DNA of 64,000 nucleotides from JAGNLA01 sp964472265 (GTDB lineage: Bacteria > Caldisericota > Caldisericia > JAAYUI01), in assembly GCA_964472265.1 (NCBI GenBank), contig CAYYJO010000001.1, forward strand, positions 33,692 to 97,691, written 5' to 3'. Position 1 is the first letter of the stretch, and the number at the start of each line of letters is the position of its first letter. The notes under the pieces are model-generated. The model was given only the letters and a program-made list of their open reading frames with translations, searched no databases and had not been told where the DNA came from. Of this stretch, positions 10,501 through 20,065 are shown in pieces. The position numbers were made by a program, and so were the translations under genes.

Positions 10501-11734
10501 CCGGGAGGGTGATGATCTTTTCCCTGACGATCTTGAGCATTCTGAGGAAACCAATACGAAGCTGGTTTTCGAGGAGTTCGCCGACCGACCTGATGCGCTT
10601 GTTGGCAAGGTGATCTTTGTTGTCTGCCTGAACGAGTCCGAGTTTCAGTTTGTAGAGGAATTTGAGAATTGCCCTTACATCCTCAAGCGTAACAAGGTTT
10701 GAGTCGAGGTTGAGGCCAAGCTTTTTATTTATTTTGTAGCGACCCACATCTGAAAGGTTGTTTCTTCTCGGGTCACGAAGCAGGTTGTGGATAAGGTTTT
10801 CAGCGTTCTCAATAGTTGGACGCTCACCCGGTCGGATGTGTTTGAACATATCGACAAGGGCCTCTTCACGTGTCTTTGTCTGGTCTTTTTCGAGAGTGGC
10901 TGTTACGAAGCCTGCAATGTCTTTGTCTTTGTAGGAGAAGTGCTTTATTCCAAGACGCTTGATTTCATCGATGATTATTGGGGTAAGGATTGTTCCTGGT
11001 TCATAGAGGTCGTCGCCGGTTGTCGGGTGGTAGATGATGTCGTCGAGAACCTTACCGTTTCCCTTGTCAAAGTCGCCTTTGTTTTCGAGCTTGGCTTCAA
11101 CAACTTTTTCTTCGATGAACAGGTTTTTGATTTCATCGTCAGTGTAGTCGCCCATGACGCGAAGAAGCTCGGTTACCGGGAACTTCTTGGATTTTTTGTC
11201 GATTTAGACATAGGCGATTTCATCTTCGCCCATTTCAAATTCGAGCCATGATCCACGGTCAGGGATGACGGTTGCAAGTGTGTGCTGCTTGTTGCTGTTT
11301 GGCATTTGCTCGGTTTCAAAGTAAACACCGGGCGATCTGACAAGCTGTGACACAACAACCCTCTCGACACCGTTGACGATGAATACGCCTGATTCAGTCA
11401 TCATGAGGAGTTCACCGGCAAAGAGCTCCTGCTCTTTGATTTCTCCGGTTTCCTTGTTGATGAGCCTTACGGTGAGCTTGAGTGGAACGGTGAAATTGAT
11501 TCCCCTCTCCTTGCACTCGAAAGGCGAATAGGCTGGATCGCCAAGGTTGTAATCAACGAACTCTACCTCTACTTTTCCAGATTCACGCAAAGACCTGTCT
11601 TCATTGAGAGAGGCAATGAGGTGTTTGAGGTTGACCTTCAGGAATTTGTTGTATGAATCCATCTGAAGCTTGATGAGGTTGGGTGGTTTTATTGTATTTC
11701 TTCGTTTACCAAACCAAACCCTTTCAATTCTCAT
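7517..11734 (-). CDS. rpoB: RNA polymerase subunit beta, interrupted by one in-frame TAA
   Basis: The frame runs from ATG 11734 to TAA 7519-7517 (1405 codons) and encodes the beta subunit. It is broken only by a TAA at codon 177. The reading frame before it (176 residues) and after it is the same, and the downstream residues (IDKKSKKFPV) continue the family consensus without loss. The rifampicin region is present (QLSQFMDQTNP, then LGPGGL), as are the late motifs GNKGV and the C-terminal clamp-binding part (GGQRLGEMEVWALEAYGA). At 1405 codons the protein is longer than usual because of an insertion of about 240 residues before the KFFRSNQ motif. The ribosome site is AGGAAGG. It is the first gene of its operon and is not preceded by ribosomal protein genes here. 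Confidence 0.95.
11204..11206 (-). other. Premature in-frame TAA codon within rpoB
   Basis: Codon 177 of rpoB reads TAA. The codons on both sides encode conserved beta sequence (EDEIAYV before, IDKKSK after), where most beta subunits have Arg or Lys. One base change from AAA (Lys) would explain it. The next ATG in frame is at 11155 and has no ribosome site. Confidence 0.95.
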
Positions 11735-11799
11735 AAGGCTTCCTTCCTGCCTGCGTTTTCCCAGGCATACCTATACTACAATAGCAATGACAAACAAAA

Positions 11800-11828
11800 A
11801 TTTTACAACTATTGGTTTTTGCTGTCAA
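11800..11828 (-). promoter_or_regulatory. Near-consensus sigma-70 promoter of the rpoB operon
   Basis: The -35 box is TTGACA (11823-11828), the spacer is 17 nt and the -10 box is TAAAAT (11800-11805), all on the minus strand. Transcription should start near 11793, giving a leader of about 58 nt that contains a 6-bp hairpin (TGCCTG/CAGGCA) just before the ribosome site. It lies 10 nt beyond the stop of the giant upstream gene. Confidence 0.8.
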
Positions 11829-11838
11829 TCTTTATTTG

Positions 11839-14800
11839 TTAAGGAAGCCAGATTTTCGTAAAGTTTACGGTACCTTTCACCGGGTCTGCGTTGACATCAA
11901 GACCGAAATCGTTCTTAAGCGATGTCGGTGAGATGTAGATTGCTCCATTATAAAGTCTCGGCGCGTCAACAAGGGTTGCCGGGTTGTTGTCTTCCAAAGC
12001 TGAGGTTGAACCAGACTCAAGAACGTAGGTTGTGCCAAACATTTTGAGCGTACAGATTGTTCCGTTAAGCTCAAAACTTGCGCCAAACATGATTCTGAGA
12101 GCATCAACAGGCACCCAGAGATCTGCCATGACTTCAGTCTGCATTTGGCTTACAACTTCATTTTTGTCGTTGTAGACTGACTTGTCACCCTTTATCACAT
12201 ATCCGGTGAATGAAGCAAATACCGGAATATCGATGTCAATTTTTTGGATGTTTCCAGCAGAATCTACGGCTTCCAGCTTAATCTTGTTTATTCCTGGGAT
12301 GAGGTCGATTGTGTACTGGAAGATGTCGTAAATAACTGTCGCTTCTTTGCCATTGACCAACACTTTTGATCCAGGCTCAACTCTTCCTGAGAGGTCAAAC
12401 TTCTGGGCGCCGATAAGCTCAGGCGTTTTCGAGACCATTATGTCAGGCGGTGTTGTATCGCAGACGATAGTGACCTGCTCAATTGTTGATGGCACATCCG
12501 GAAGGTCGGCTTTGGCACTGAATGTGTTGATGCCTTCCTGGAGCGTTACCTTGATTGAGAACGAACCGTCGGCGGCAACGGTGGCAGCCTGCTGGCCGAT
12601 TGTGACCTTTGCGCCAGGAGATGTCTTGCCTTTGATGGTTACGGTTTTTTGATTTGTTATCTGTGGGTATGAATCGATTTCGAGAATCGGGGGATTTCTC
12701 CTCTTGCCGCTGTAAACAACGATCTCCGTAGGAACAAACTTGTCTGCGGTTGCTTTTATGATGATCCTGCCGGATGAGGCTGGGTTTACTTCGAGTTTGA
12801 CAGTGCCTTTCTGGTCTGTTGTACCCTCGACATCGAATTCATCGCCGATCATTCTGACTTTTGCTTCAGGAACAACCGCTTCTGTAGCTTTGTTGATGAT
12901 CTTGATTGTGACAGTGTTTGTTGTGTTGGCGATTATTTGATCAGGTTCAATGACGATTATGCCGAGTCCTGCAGAGCCGTCCATTTCAAGGATTGGGTAG
13001 ATTGAGTAGCGCATCGGAGCATCCTTGAGTGAAAGTTCGTATGGTGGCTTATCCAGCAGCTTGTTGTCGTTTTCAAATCCAAACTGGACAACGCCTTTGC
13101 CTTCTCCGTCAGGATTGATTGTTATATATGTTATTGGCATTGTGCTGCCATTGAACTTCACGAATGAACCCATTGCCTTGAAGCTGTGATTTGATCCGGT
13201 TACCACAATTTGTCCGCCTGGATGCATAGGCAAATCGCGGTCATCTGCTGGCTTTATTTCAACCATCAGGGAGTTGTCAACTCCATAGGCAAGGTCGAAG
13301 TTTGAAGGATTGAACATTTCGGTGCCAAGTGGCATTCCCGAGTCAGCTGATTTGAAAATGTACTTTGGCGCACCAACGACTGCGAATGTGTCTGGGAATG
13401 CGTCCCAGTCTAAGCAGAACGTACCGTCGCGGCTGCCCATTTCGCTGCCTTTTAACAGGCCAGGATTGAGCGAGTACCTGTAGCGCATGAATGTAAAGCC
13501 TGGGTCGGTGTAAAATGGCATTGGAGCACCGGCAACATCATTGTACATCAAGTCCGCCGAGTATGGGTTGCAGGCCACGAGACCGCCAACGCTTACTGTG
13601 TCTTCGGCAAACAGGTAGAACGTAACCGATGCCTTTTCGTCAAGGAGCATGAAATCTTTATAGTTGAGGATTCCGTCCTTTTCGCGGTCTACAAACATGT
13701 AAGTTCCGTCGTAAGCATGATTGTAGATGCAACCAAGACCCCAACCGGTTGTTGCCCACTGGTAGTCTGGCTGCAGAAGGACTGATGTCCTGTTGCTGAA
13801 GGCATTGTCTGAGTAGTGAATGTTGTCTGTGTTGTACCAGACATTTGAGTATTTCGGAAGGATATAGGTGTCCAGGGTTACCGGATCCCATGCTTCGAAC
13901 TCGCGTTGGGTTGTGAAGGTGCCAAAAGTGTTGAGTTCGTTGTTTCCTCTTTGGATGATGCCGTCATTATTGTAGTCAATGCCGATGTGGATTGGGTAGG
14001 TTGTTCTGCACGAATTGCACAGCCACCAATCCCTTGGCTTCATGTTGCCGGGGACGTTGATCATTGGTGTAAAATGTGCCGGATAAAGCAGTTTTGAGTT
14101 GCAAACCCTCTGCGATTCAGGAGGTTGCTTCATCAAAACACCTTGAGCATTCCTGCAGACCACAGTTATTTTGTATATCCTGTTGTCGGCTGCAGTCATG
14201 ATGAAGTCTGGTTCACCCGGGCTTGTGAACATCTTCTGTTCAGCATCTTCCATGTTTGTGATCTGATATTCAACTTTTGGCAAGGCAACCTTTACTTTTG
14301 CGATGCCCATGTGTTTTCGGTCTGGTGAATAGATTGTAAGCGGGAATTCTCCAGAGTCATTTGCCACAAAGCCCTTGAAGACGTAAATTCCAATCCTTGC
14401 GTTCGTGAAATCAACAGTGATTGGCTGGAAGACATCCTTGTCCTCTTCCCAGTTTGAGAAGAAGAACATGTTTGAGTAATAGTCGTCTGATTTGTTGTGA
14501 AGATCTGTTCTGACCCAGTAATATTGCGGGAGTCTTGCTCCGTCGCCGTAGTATTCGTAGTTGTCTGGGTGCCAGTCTTTGAAACAGTTGATCCATGCAG
14601 ATTCTTCTGGAACCGTTCTGTCGCCGAAGAAGTCTGGTACGCCTTCGAGCAAGTTAACCGGAACGCCGTCAGCGTCAGTGACTTTTATGGTCAAGGGCTG
14701 GTTCGGATCAACAAGTTCGTTTACTGCTCCTGCTGTCAGAGGAGATGGCGAAACCACAACATTCAGGTCTTCTTTGGGTTCGATTGGGACTCTTGCTTCA

Positions 14801-17800
14801 CCTGCAAGATAGACCTCATGTGTGTATGCCGCATCAAACCACTCAAGCTGCAAGTATGGCGAGAATGCTCTGTCGTTGTTGTCGTCGCCGTACTTAAAGG
14901 CGTTAATGTAAACCGGACAGATTTCGAAATTTGAAATACAATGGTCAGCAGGCGTAATCCTTCGAGCCATTCGCTCGTTTCTCATGCCGCCGATGTCCAT
15001 GCCGTAATCAGTGATTTGGCAGTTGTTTTCCTTCTTCATGTCGATTGAGTAATCACCATTGTTTACATTGAAGGTTCGAGCGTCAAACATACCGCCAGCC
15101 CATGTGTTTGTGCTAAAGTAATAGGTTCCTATGATTTCAGTTTCCCAGTCGCCGAAGCTCACTTTGCCGTCATCGTTGAAATCCTGACGGGTGCTAAACA
15201 TTGCAGCGCCTGTTCTCCAGCTGTCTCTCATCGGCATAGGCAAGCCCATGGTTCTGCCATCGCCCATACCCATGTGGATCGGTTCGTCCAGTCCTTCGAT
15301 TGAGAAGGCGATACCACGATCCTGCCAGATGAAAACGAATGCGTCGTTGCACTCTTTCACAACCTGCATTGGAGTATCTTCGGTTATTTTTACGTTGAGA
15401 TGGATGTCCTGGGCAACCGGAATCTTTTCGGGTATGCCTGAAATCGTAAGTCCGTGGACAGGGATAAAAGTTTCGTTTCTGTCCGAGCAGCAGTCCTGGA
15501 AAATCTTGGTTGTACCATCAAACAGGGTGACTTCTATTTCAATCTGACCAGAGCCTACCGGTGTGAGTTCGTCAATGATTATGACGTTATCTACACCAAT
15601 ATAATTCATCCTGTGATTCCACCTGAGGAACTTGTTCTGTTCAAGTGGGTCGAATGTTATTCTGTCTGGGCCGTAGCCTGTTATGCCAGTGAAATCCTCG
15701 CCTTTGAACTCATAATAGGTATAGTTTGTGTTGTCGACAATTACTGTGCCTGTGTAGTCGTAGACGAGAGGAAGTCTTATCATTCCGCCAAACCCGAAAT
15801 CTGTCGTGATTCTTCCGGTGATTGGATCCATGACTTTTGGCTTTTTGAATGGGCCAGTGACTTTTATGCGTTTTATGAGATTCTTGTTTGAATACACATC
15901 AGAGGCAGCTGAAGGATCAAAAGTGTAGTGTCTTCCGTCTGCGTCCTTCAGAACAAAGAACAGGCCGTAGTCAGTCAATGGGGCAAATTCAACGCCTAGT
16001 TTGTTGAAATTTACCTTATGCTGACGCTCGTCTTCATCTCTGTCCTTGCCTAGCGCTTTGCTCGATTTGTTGTAGCGTTGACCCCATTCAGACCAGATTG
16101 CAGGATATGCATTCCAGCCATGGACAAGGTTTCTTATCATGCTCTGTCTCATGTTGATGACACGACCGACATGAGTTTGTCCACCTGGATAAACCCTGAA
16201 ATCATCCTGAAAGTTTCTCAGAATCGGGTTGTATGGAGTCTGAATCTGTGGTGCTGGGAATGGAAGCGGGAATGATGCAAGTGCGCCTGCTGTGTAGTTC
16301 TGGAAAGAGTACTGTAAACCGTGATCGATGACCTGGAATTCGGAGAAGTTGATTTTGCCATCGAGAGGTGGGGTTTTGACTTCAACATAGCCTGAGTAGT
16401 CAAGTCCGAGATGAGTTTCAAGTGCAAACTGGGAAGGATGGAGACGTTTGCTGTTGTAGTCAAACATGATTGACATGCTTGAAAGTCTGAGCTTCATAAT
16501 TCCAGGTTGAATGGGTTTTACTGCTGCAATGGCCCAGCCGCCAACGTCTGTATCATTGAAGAATCCTCTGCTTGTGATGTATGTTGGGATTCCAAAGGTT
16601 TCAATCATGCCAAATTTTGCACCGGTTTTCGGATCGATCGCTTCATCGTTGAAAATGCCCAGATGATCGCCTTTTGTCACAATGCCCCAGTACAGGAAAC
16701 CATCGTCTTCATACGAAGACCTTGCAGTTTCAGATGACAGATCCATGTCGTCCAGCTCTGCCGGCGCCCGGATTTCAACCGGTTTCTGTGTGCCAATGTA
16801 GCCGGGAGAGAAATACCCGGGATCATCTCCAAGGAAATCACCTGAATCGAGAACTCCCGGAATCAGACCGACATCGTTCCAGTACCAGAAATTATAAGTG
16901 TGGTTGTTGTTGTATTGGATGATGTACCGTTGGCCGTTGCCACCGATTGCTGTTCCCATCCACATGACCCCCGAGCCAGTGGCGTTGAACATTACAATGG
17001 TATTCTCTTCCTTGCCAAGAGCAAAAGGTATACAGCAAGGATCGTTTACGTCCTGTGCATTGTCGCCGTCATAGCATTCAAGGGAGATGTTCGGGAATCG
17101 TTCCTCGAGCATGTCGAGGCACTTGCGTGTTGAAGCCATCTCCAGCCACTCTGTATAAACCCTGAGATAACCGGCTTCATAGCAGTCGTAAGTGTCCTGG
17201 ATTGAAAGTGGTACAACCGGTTGCGGGAATGGAACCGGGACTGAAGTCCACGTCTGTGGGGCATTCTGGACATTGTCAACAGGCATGTACCTGTCGGAAT
17301 AGAACATATCCATATATGAGCCACACGGCGGAAGCTGTTTGTTGTTCTGGGTTCCGAGATCAGCAAAAGCGTAGATTGTTATTGGGTCATACTTGCCGTT
17401 TACATACAGCGAACCCCTGTAGGGTGTCATCTCAAAAGTAAGCTCAGGTTTGTCAAATGTTATGATTCCGGTCTGCTCAAATGGAACCTTGGAATCATGA
17501 AGAAGATCTCTTATTGTTACAAATATCCTGTCACCCTTTTTGAGAATTATGCCTGTTGTGACCTTTATCTTTGAAGTCTGTTCGACTCTTAGTGGCTTGT
17601 CTGATGAGACATTAAGCTCCATCTTGCCAGGGAGCACTGGAATGTCAATTCCACCCTTGAAGCCACATTTTCCTACGCTTAGGCCATGAATTTGATACGT
17701 ATGAACCCAGACGTCCCATTCATCAACCATGTCGCCGCAAAGGTATGAGTAGAATCCCATTGAAAGAGGACTCATTCTGATGTCGCCGTAGTCGATAATG

Positions 17801-19977
17801 TTGTTGTTGTTTAAATCATTGTAGATTGTTTCGCCTGGATCTAGTTCACCGTTTGGTTGGTTTGAGCCCTGATTCTGATCATAGAAGCAGAGTGTTGCCG
17901 GGAGATCCATAAGATTTTGGCCAACATCGAGGTCACCCTGGGCGACTGTTGATCCTGCCGGATACGTCATCTTTGTGTTACCCCTGACGGATTCGACAGC
18001 AAACAGTCTCAAGTCTGTGACTTCTACGAAGTTGTTGGATGTGCTTCCTTTTTTGTAGATTGCACGGTTGCAGCCATACTGCCCGGAAGCGTCAAGAGTG
18101 GTTTTGTAGATGCTGGTGAATCTTACAAGACCTTCCCCACCCCAGACAGGAGGAACGTTTCTGTAGGCATCGGCGCAGTCAAGATCGCCTATCGCACCGA
18201 GGAAAGACTCTGACTGGGAAAGCGACTTGTAATCTTCAGTGAGGTTTGCTGGATACGTGTCGCAGCCAGGATCCATGAGGTTGTCGATGCCATCATCGTT
18301 GAAAATAGAGATGCCATAGTACGCTCTCTGGTCTGAATGGACGCCCAGGAAAGTTGAGATTGAGAGTGCAAAGTCAGTTGCTGTGTCTTCCAGTGAAGTG
18401 TCTTTGTTGATGCTTTGGGAGCCAGCAAGCGGTTTTCCTTTTGGATCATAAATGGATGTTGCTGATTTCGAAGGATTTGAACCCATCCAGATGTCTGACT
18501 CAACCATGATGTCGTAAATTGGTGCCTTTGGCCCCGACCTTAGATTTTCGACCACCATAAGCAGGTCGCCAGGCATCATTCCACCAAGCGAACATACTCC
18601 TGCTCCGTTGACGTTTTCGAACTTCTTTGCGTTAGTGTTTATGTCCGTGAGGGCGATGTCATTTTGTGCGACGGCTCCGGTGTTGTCACCTTTTCTGTAG
18701 ATGAACTCGCCTGGGTCAAATCTTCCGTTTAAAGAAACGTTTTCCGGGTGAAGTTCGGTATCGGCTGCAAATGTTCCACTATAATTAAATTGAACGAGTG
18801 GCTTTCCAACGTCGAGGTCATCGCCTGGATCTACAATTCCTATCGTTCCAACATCTACAACAGTTGAGCCTGCAAGATAAGTTCTTGGTCTACCTGAGGA
18901 ATCGTTGATGACCACATCGGTCAACCTTGTGTCACCACCAGCGACTATTGGCAAAACAGTTAAATTTGCTGTTCTTCTGTAAATCCATTCGCCTGGCGTA
19001 TAGCGGGTATCTGCATTGATGTTCTCAGAATGCCATTCTTCTCCCTGTTCAAAGCTTGCATCGAAATCGTTCACGAACGGAACAAGTGGCAAACCGAGAT
19101 CCCATCTCGTAAATGGTTGATATGAAACCGGCCTTGGTTTGAGAGTGGTTCCAATCGACGAAATGAGCGGAAAATCGGTGCTGGGGCTTCTGTCCTGGAG
19201 AAGAGGGAAATCTGGCATGTCACACCAGCCAAGCTGGAACAGTCTTGTCTCAATAGGCGGTTTTTTGTTGAATGGGTCTGGGATGAAGCCTTCCCACATT
19301 TCACGGTCAATTCTCAAATACACTGATTGATCAGGTTTGTAGGATGGCTGAGGCGAACCGTCCTGTTTGGTCGGGAGAATGAAGTACGGTCCCTGGGTGT
19401 TGTTGAACGAGACCGGGTCAACGTAGCAATTGTGGTTGTCCCTTACGTTATCCCATCCAACCGAAAGGTCGGGATCATTCATATAGTTGGGGTCACGGGG
19501 GTCAGAGTAGCCGTAATGCCTGCAATCGTTGAAGCTTCCGTCGGGATCGAACCAGAGTTGGCCTGCAGAATCGATAACGGCATACATTTTGCCAGTAACT
19601 TTTTTTGTGTTGTCGAGATCGCGGTCGGTATAGAAAATGCACCAGTAAACAGGCTTTGTTGAGTTTGCTTCCGAAGCCCTTACGTTGTAACCGCCGGAAA
19701 CGGCTAGCTGAGCATCGGGCATCCTGAAAACACCACGTCCCCATGTGACTTTGCTATTAGTATCGAAAGAATATTCGGGTGAACTTATTAGAGTGCTTCC
19801 GCTCCACGTCATTGCGACAGGTGCAAATCGTATGGCGGCAAATACTGCTGTCTCGTTATTTGTTCGAGCCTGAGACGGAGTAATGTAACCTATCTGGGCA
19901 GTTAGTATTACAGCAAGTAGTACGCTGTAACCTTTTTTTTTCAAATTCGTCATAAATCTAGTGGTATAGGTAATCAT
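11839..19977 (-). CDS. Giant secreted protein (2712 aa) with Ca-loop repeats, Ig-like domains and a C-terminal CuAO-N domain
   Basis: The N-terminus is a signal peptide (charged NLKKKGYS, hydrophobic core, cleavage near PSQA, residue 37). Three copies of a unit ending in 'DPGE-x-IY' (about residues 320-345, 398-430 and 651-735) each contain 'GDDLDVG'-like acidic motifs. Several EF-hand or dockerin-like loops occur, for example DFNDDGKVSFGDWE and DREKDGILNYKDF. The C-terminus holds a carboxypeptidase-regulatory-like Ig domain (about 2340-2428), two glucodextranase-type beta domains (2429-2587) and a copper amine oxidase N-terminal-like domain (2588-2712), which is used for envelope attachment or display in other bacteria. 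Most of the middle is unrecognised and rich in Asp, Asn, Tyr and Trp. A surface or extracellular structural role is inferred. The first ATG (19977) coincides with the predicted transcription start, so either the mRNA is leaderless or translation starts at ATG 19953 (residue 9). Confidence 0.85.
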   Translation of the reverse strand: MITYTTRFMTNLKKKGYSVLLAVILTAQIGYITPSQARTNNETAVFAAIRFAPVAMTWSGSTLISSPEYSFDTNSKVTWGRGVFRMPDAQLAVSGGYNVRASEANSTKPVYWCIFYTDRDLDNTKKVTGKMYAVIDSAGQLWFDPDGSFNDCRHYGYSDPRDPNYMNDPDLSVGWDNVRDNHNCYVDPVSFNNTQGPYFILPTKQDGSPQPSYKPDQSVYLRIDREMWEGFIPDPFNKKPPIETRLFQLGWCDMPDFPLLQDRSPSTDFPLISSIGTTLKPRPVSYQPFTRWDLGLPLVPFVNDFDASFEQGEEWHSENINADTRYTPGEWIYRRTANLTVLPIVAGGDTRLTDVVINDSSGRPRTYLAGSTVVDVGTIGIVDPGDDLDVGKPLVQFNYSGTFAADTELHPENVSLNGRFDPGEFIYRKGDNTGAVAQNDIALTDINTNAKKFENVNGAGVCSLGGMMPGDLLMVVENLRSGPKAPIYDIMVESDIWMGSNPSKSATSIYDPKGKPLAGSQSINKDTSLEDTATDFALSISTFLGVHSDQRAYYGISIFNDDGIDNLMDPGCDTYPANLTEDYKSLSQSESFLGAIGDLDCADAYRNVPPVWGGEGLVRFTSIYKTTLDASGQYGCNRAIYKKGSTSNNFVEVTDLRLFAVESVRGNTKMTYPAGSTVAQGDLDVGQNLMDLPATLCFYDQNQGSNQPNGELDPGETIYNDLNNNNIIDYGDIRMSPLSMGFYSYLCGDMVDEWDVWVHTYQIHGLSVGKCGFKGGIDIPVLPGKMELNVSSDKPLRVEQTSKIKVTTGIILKKGDRIFVTIRDLLHDSKVPFEQTGIITFDKPELTFEMTPYRGSLYVNGKYDPITIYAFADLGTQNNKQLPPCGSYMDMFYSDRYMPVDNVQNAPQTWTSVPVPFPQPVVPLSIQDTYDCYEAGYLRVYTEWLEMASTRKCLDMLEERFPNISLECYDGDNAQDVNDPCCIPFALGKEENTIVMFNATGSGVMWMGTAIGGNGQRYIIQYNNNHTYNFWYWNDVGLIPGVLDSGDFLGDDPGYFSPGYIGTQKPVEIRAPAELDDMDLSSETARSSYEDDGFLYWGIVTKGDHLGIFNDEAIDPKTGAKFGMIETFGIPTYITSRGFFNDTDVGGWAIAAVKPIQPGIMKLRLSSMSIMFDYNSKRLHPSQFALETHLGLDYSGYVEVKTPPLDGKINFSEFQVIDHGLQYSFQNYTAGALASFPLPFPAPQIQTPYNPILRNFQDDFRVYPGGQTHVGRVINMRQSMIRNLVHGWNAYPAIWSEWGQRYNKSSKALGKDRDEDERQHKVNFNKLGVEFAPLTDYGLFFVLKDADGRHYTFDPSAASDVYSNKNLIKRIKVTGPFKKPKVMDPITGRITTDFGFGGMIRLPLVYDYTGTVIVDNTNYTYYEFKGEDFTGITGYGPDRITFDPLEQNKFLRWNHRMNYIGVDNVIIIDELTPVGSGQIEIEVTLFDGTTKIFQDCCSDRNETFIPVHGLTISGIPEKIPVAQDIHLNVKITEDTPMQVVKECNDAFVFIWQDRGIAFSIEGLDEPIHMGMGDGRTMGLPMPMRDSWRTGAAMFSTRQDFNDDGKVSFGDWETEIIGTYYFSTNTWAGGMFDARTFNVNNGDYSIDMKKENNCQITDYGMDIGGMRNERMARRITPADHCISNFEICPVYINAFKYGDDNNDRAFSPYLQLEWFDAAYTHEVYLAGEARVPIEPKEDLNVVVSPSPLTAGAVNELVDPNQPLTIKVTDADGVPVNLLEGVPDFFGDRTVPEESAWINCFKDWHPDNYEYYGDGARLPQYYWVRTDLHNKSDDYYSNMFFFSNWEEDKDVFQPITVDFTNARIGIYVFKGFVANDSGEFPLTIYSPDRKHMGIAKVKVALPKVEYQITNMEDAEQKMFTSPGEPDFIMTAADNRIYKITVVCRNAQGVLMKQPPESQRVCNSKLLYPAHFTPMINVPGNMKPRDWWLCNSCRTTYPIHIGIDYNNDGIIQRGNNELNTFGTFTTQREFEAWDPVTLDTYILPKYSNVWYNTDNIHYSDNAFSNRTSVLLQPDYQWATTGWGLGCIYNHAYDGTYMFVDREKDGILNYKDFMLLDEKASVTFYLFAEDTVSVGGLVACNPYSADLMYNDVAGAPMPFYTDPGFTFMRYRYSLNPGLLKGSEMGSRDGTFCLDWDAFPDTFAVVGAPKYIFKSADSGMPLGTEMFNPSNFDLAYGVDNSLMVEIKPADDRDLPMHPGGQIVVTGSNHSFKAMGSFVKFNGSTMPITYITINPDGEGKGVVQFGFENDNKLLDKPPYELSLKDAPMRYSIYPILEMDGSAGLGIIVIEPDQIIANTTNTVTIKIINKATEAVVPEAKVRMIGDEFDVEGTTDQKGTVKLEVNPASSGRIIIKATADKFVPTEIVVYSGKRRNPPILEIDSYPQITNQKTVTIKGKTSPGAKVTIGQQAATVAADGSFSIKVTLQEGINTFSAKADLPDVPSTIEQVTIVCDTTPPDIMVSKTPELIGAQKFDLSGRVEPGSKVLVNGKEATVIYDIFQYTIDLIPGINKIKLEAVDSAGNIQKIDIDIPVFASFTGYVIKGDKSVYNDKNEVVSQMQTEVMADLWVPVDALRIMFGASFELNGTICTLKMFGTTYVLESGSTSALEDNNPATLVDAPRLYNGAIYISPTSLKNDFGLDVNADPVKGTVNFTKIWLP

Positions 19978-19983
19978 GAACCC

Positions 19984-20011
19984 ATTTTATCCTTCAAGGT
20001 TAAGGTGTCAA
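19984..20011 (-). promoter_or_regulatory. Strong sigma-70-type promoter of the giant secreted protein
   Basis: TTGACA (20006-20011), a 16-nt spacer and TAAAAT (19984-19989) on the minus strand. The expected start of transcription is about 19977, the first base of the ATG, which leaves no leader. The divergent protease gene starts 54 nt beyond the -35 box; I could not find a convincing promoter for it in the same gap (19978-20065). Confidence 0.7.
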
Positions 20012-20065
20012 GTCTTTTGCAGGGTAGTCTTGTTGTTTTCACGATATTTTATATCATGAGAACAA

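Noticed and set aside
11204..11206. TAA recoding (selenocysteine, pyrrolysine or altered code)
   Set aside because: Known recoding uses UGA or UAG, TAA serves as a normal stop in many genes here (rpoB, EF-G-like, ackA), and no SECIS-like hairpin is evident.
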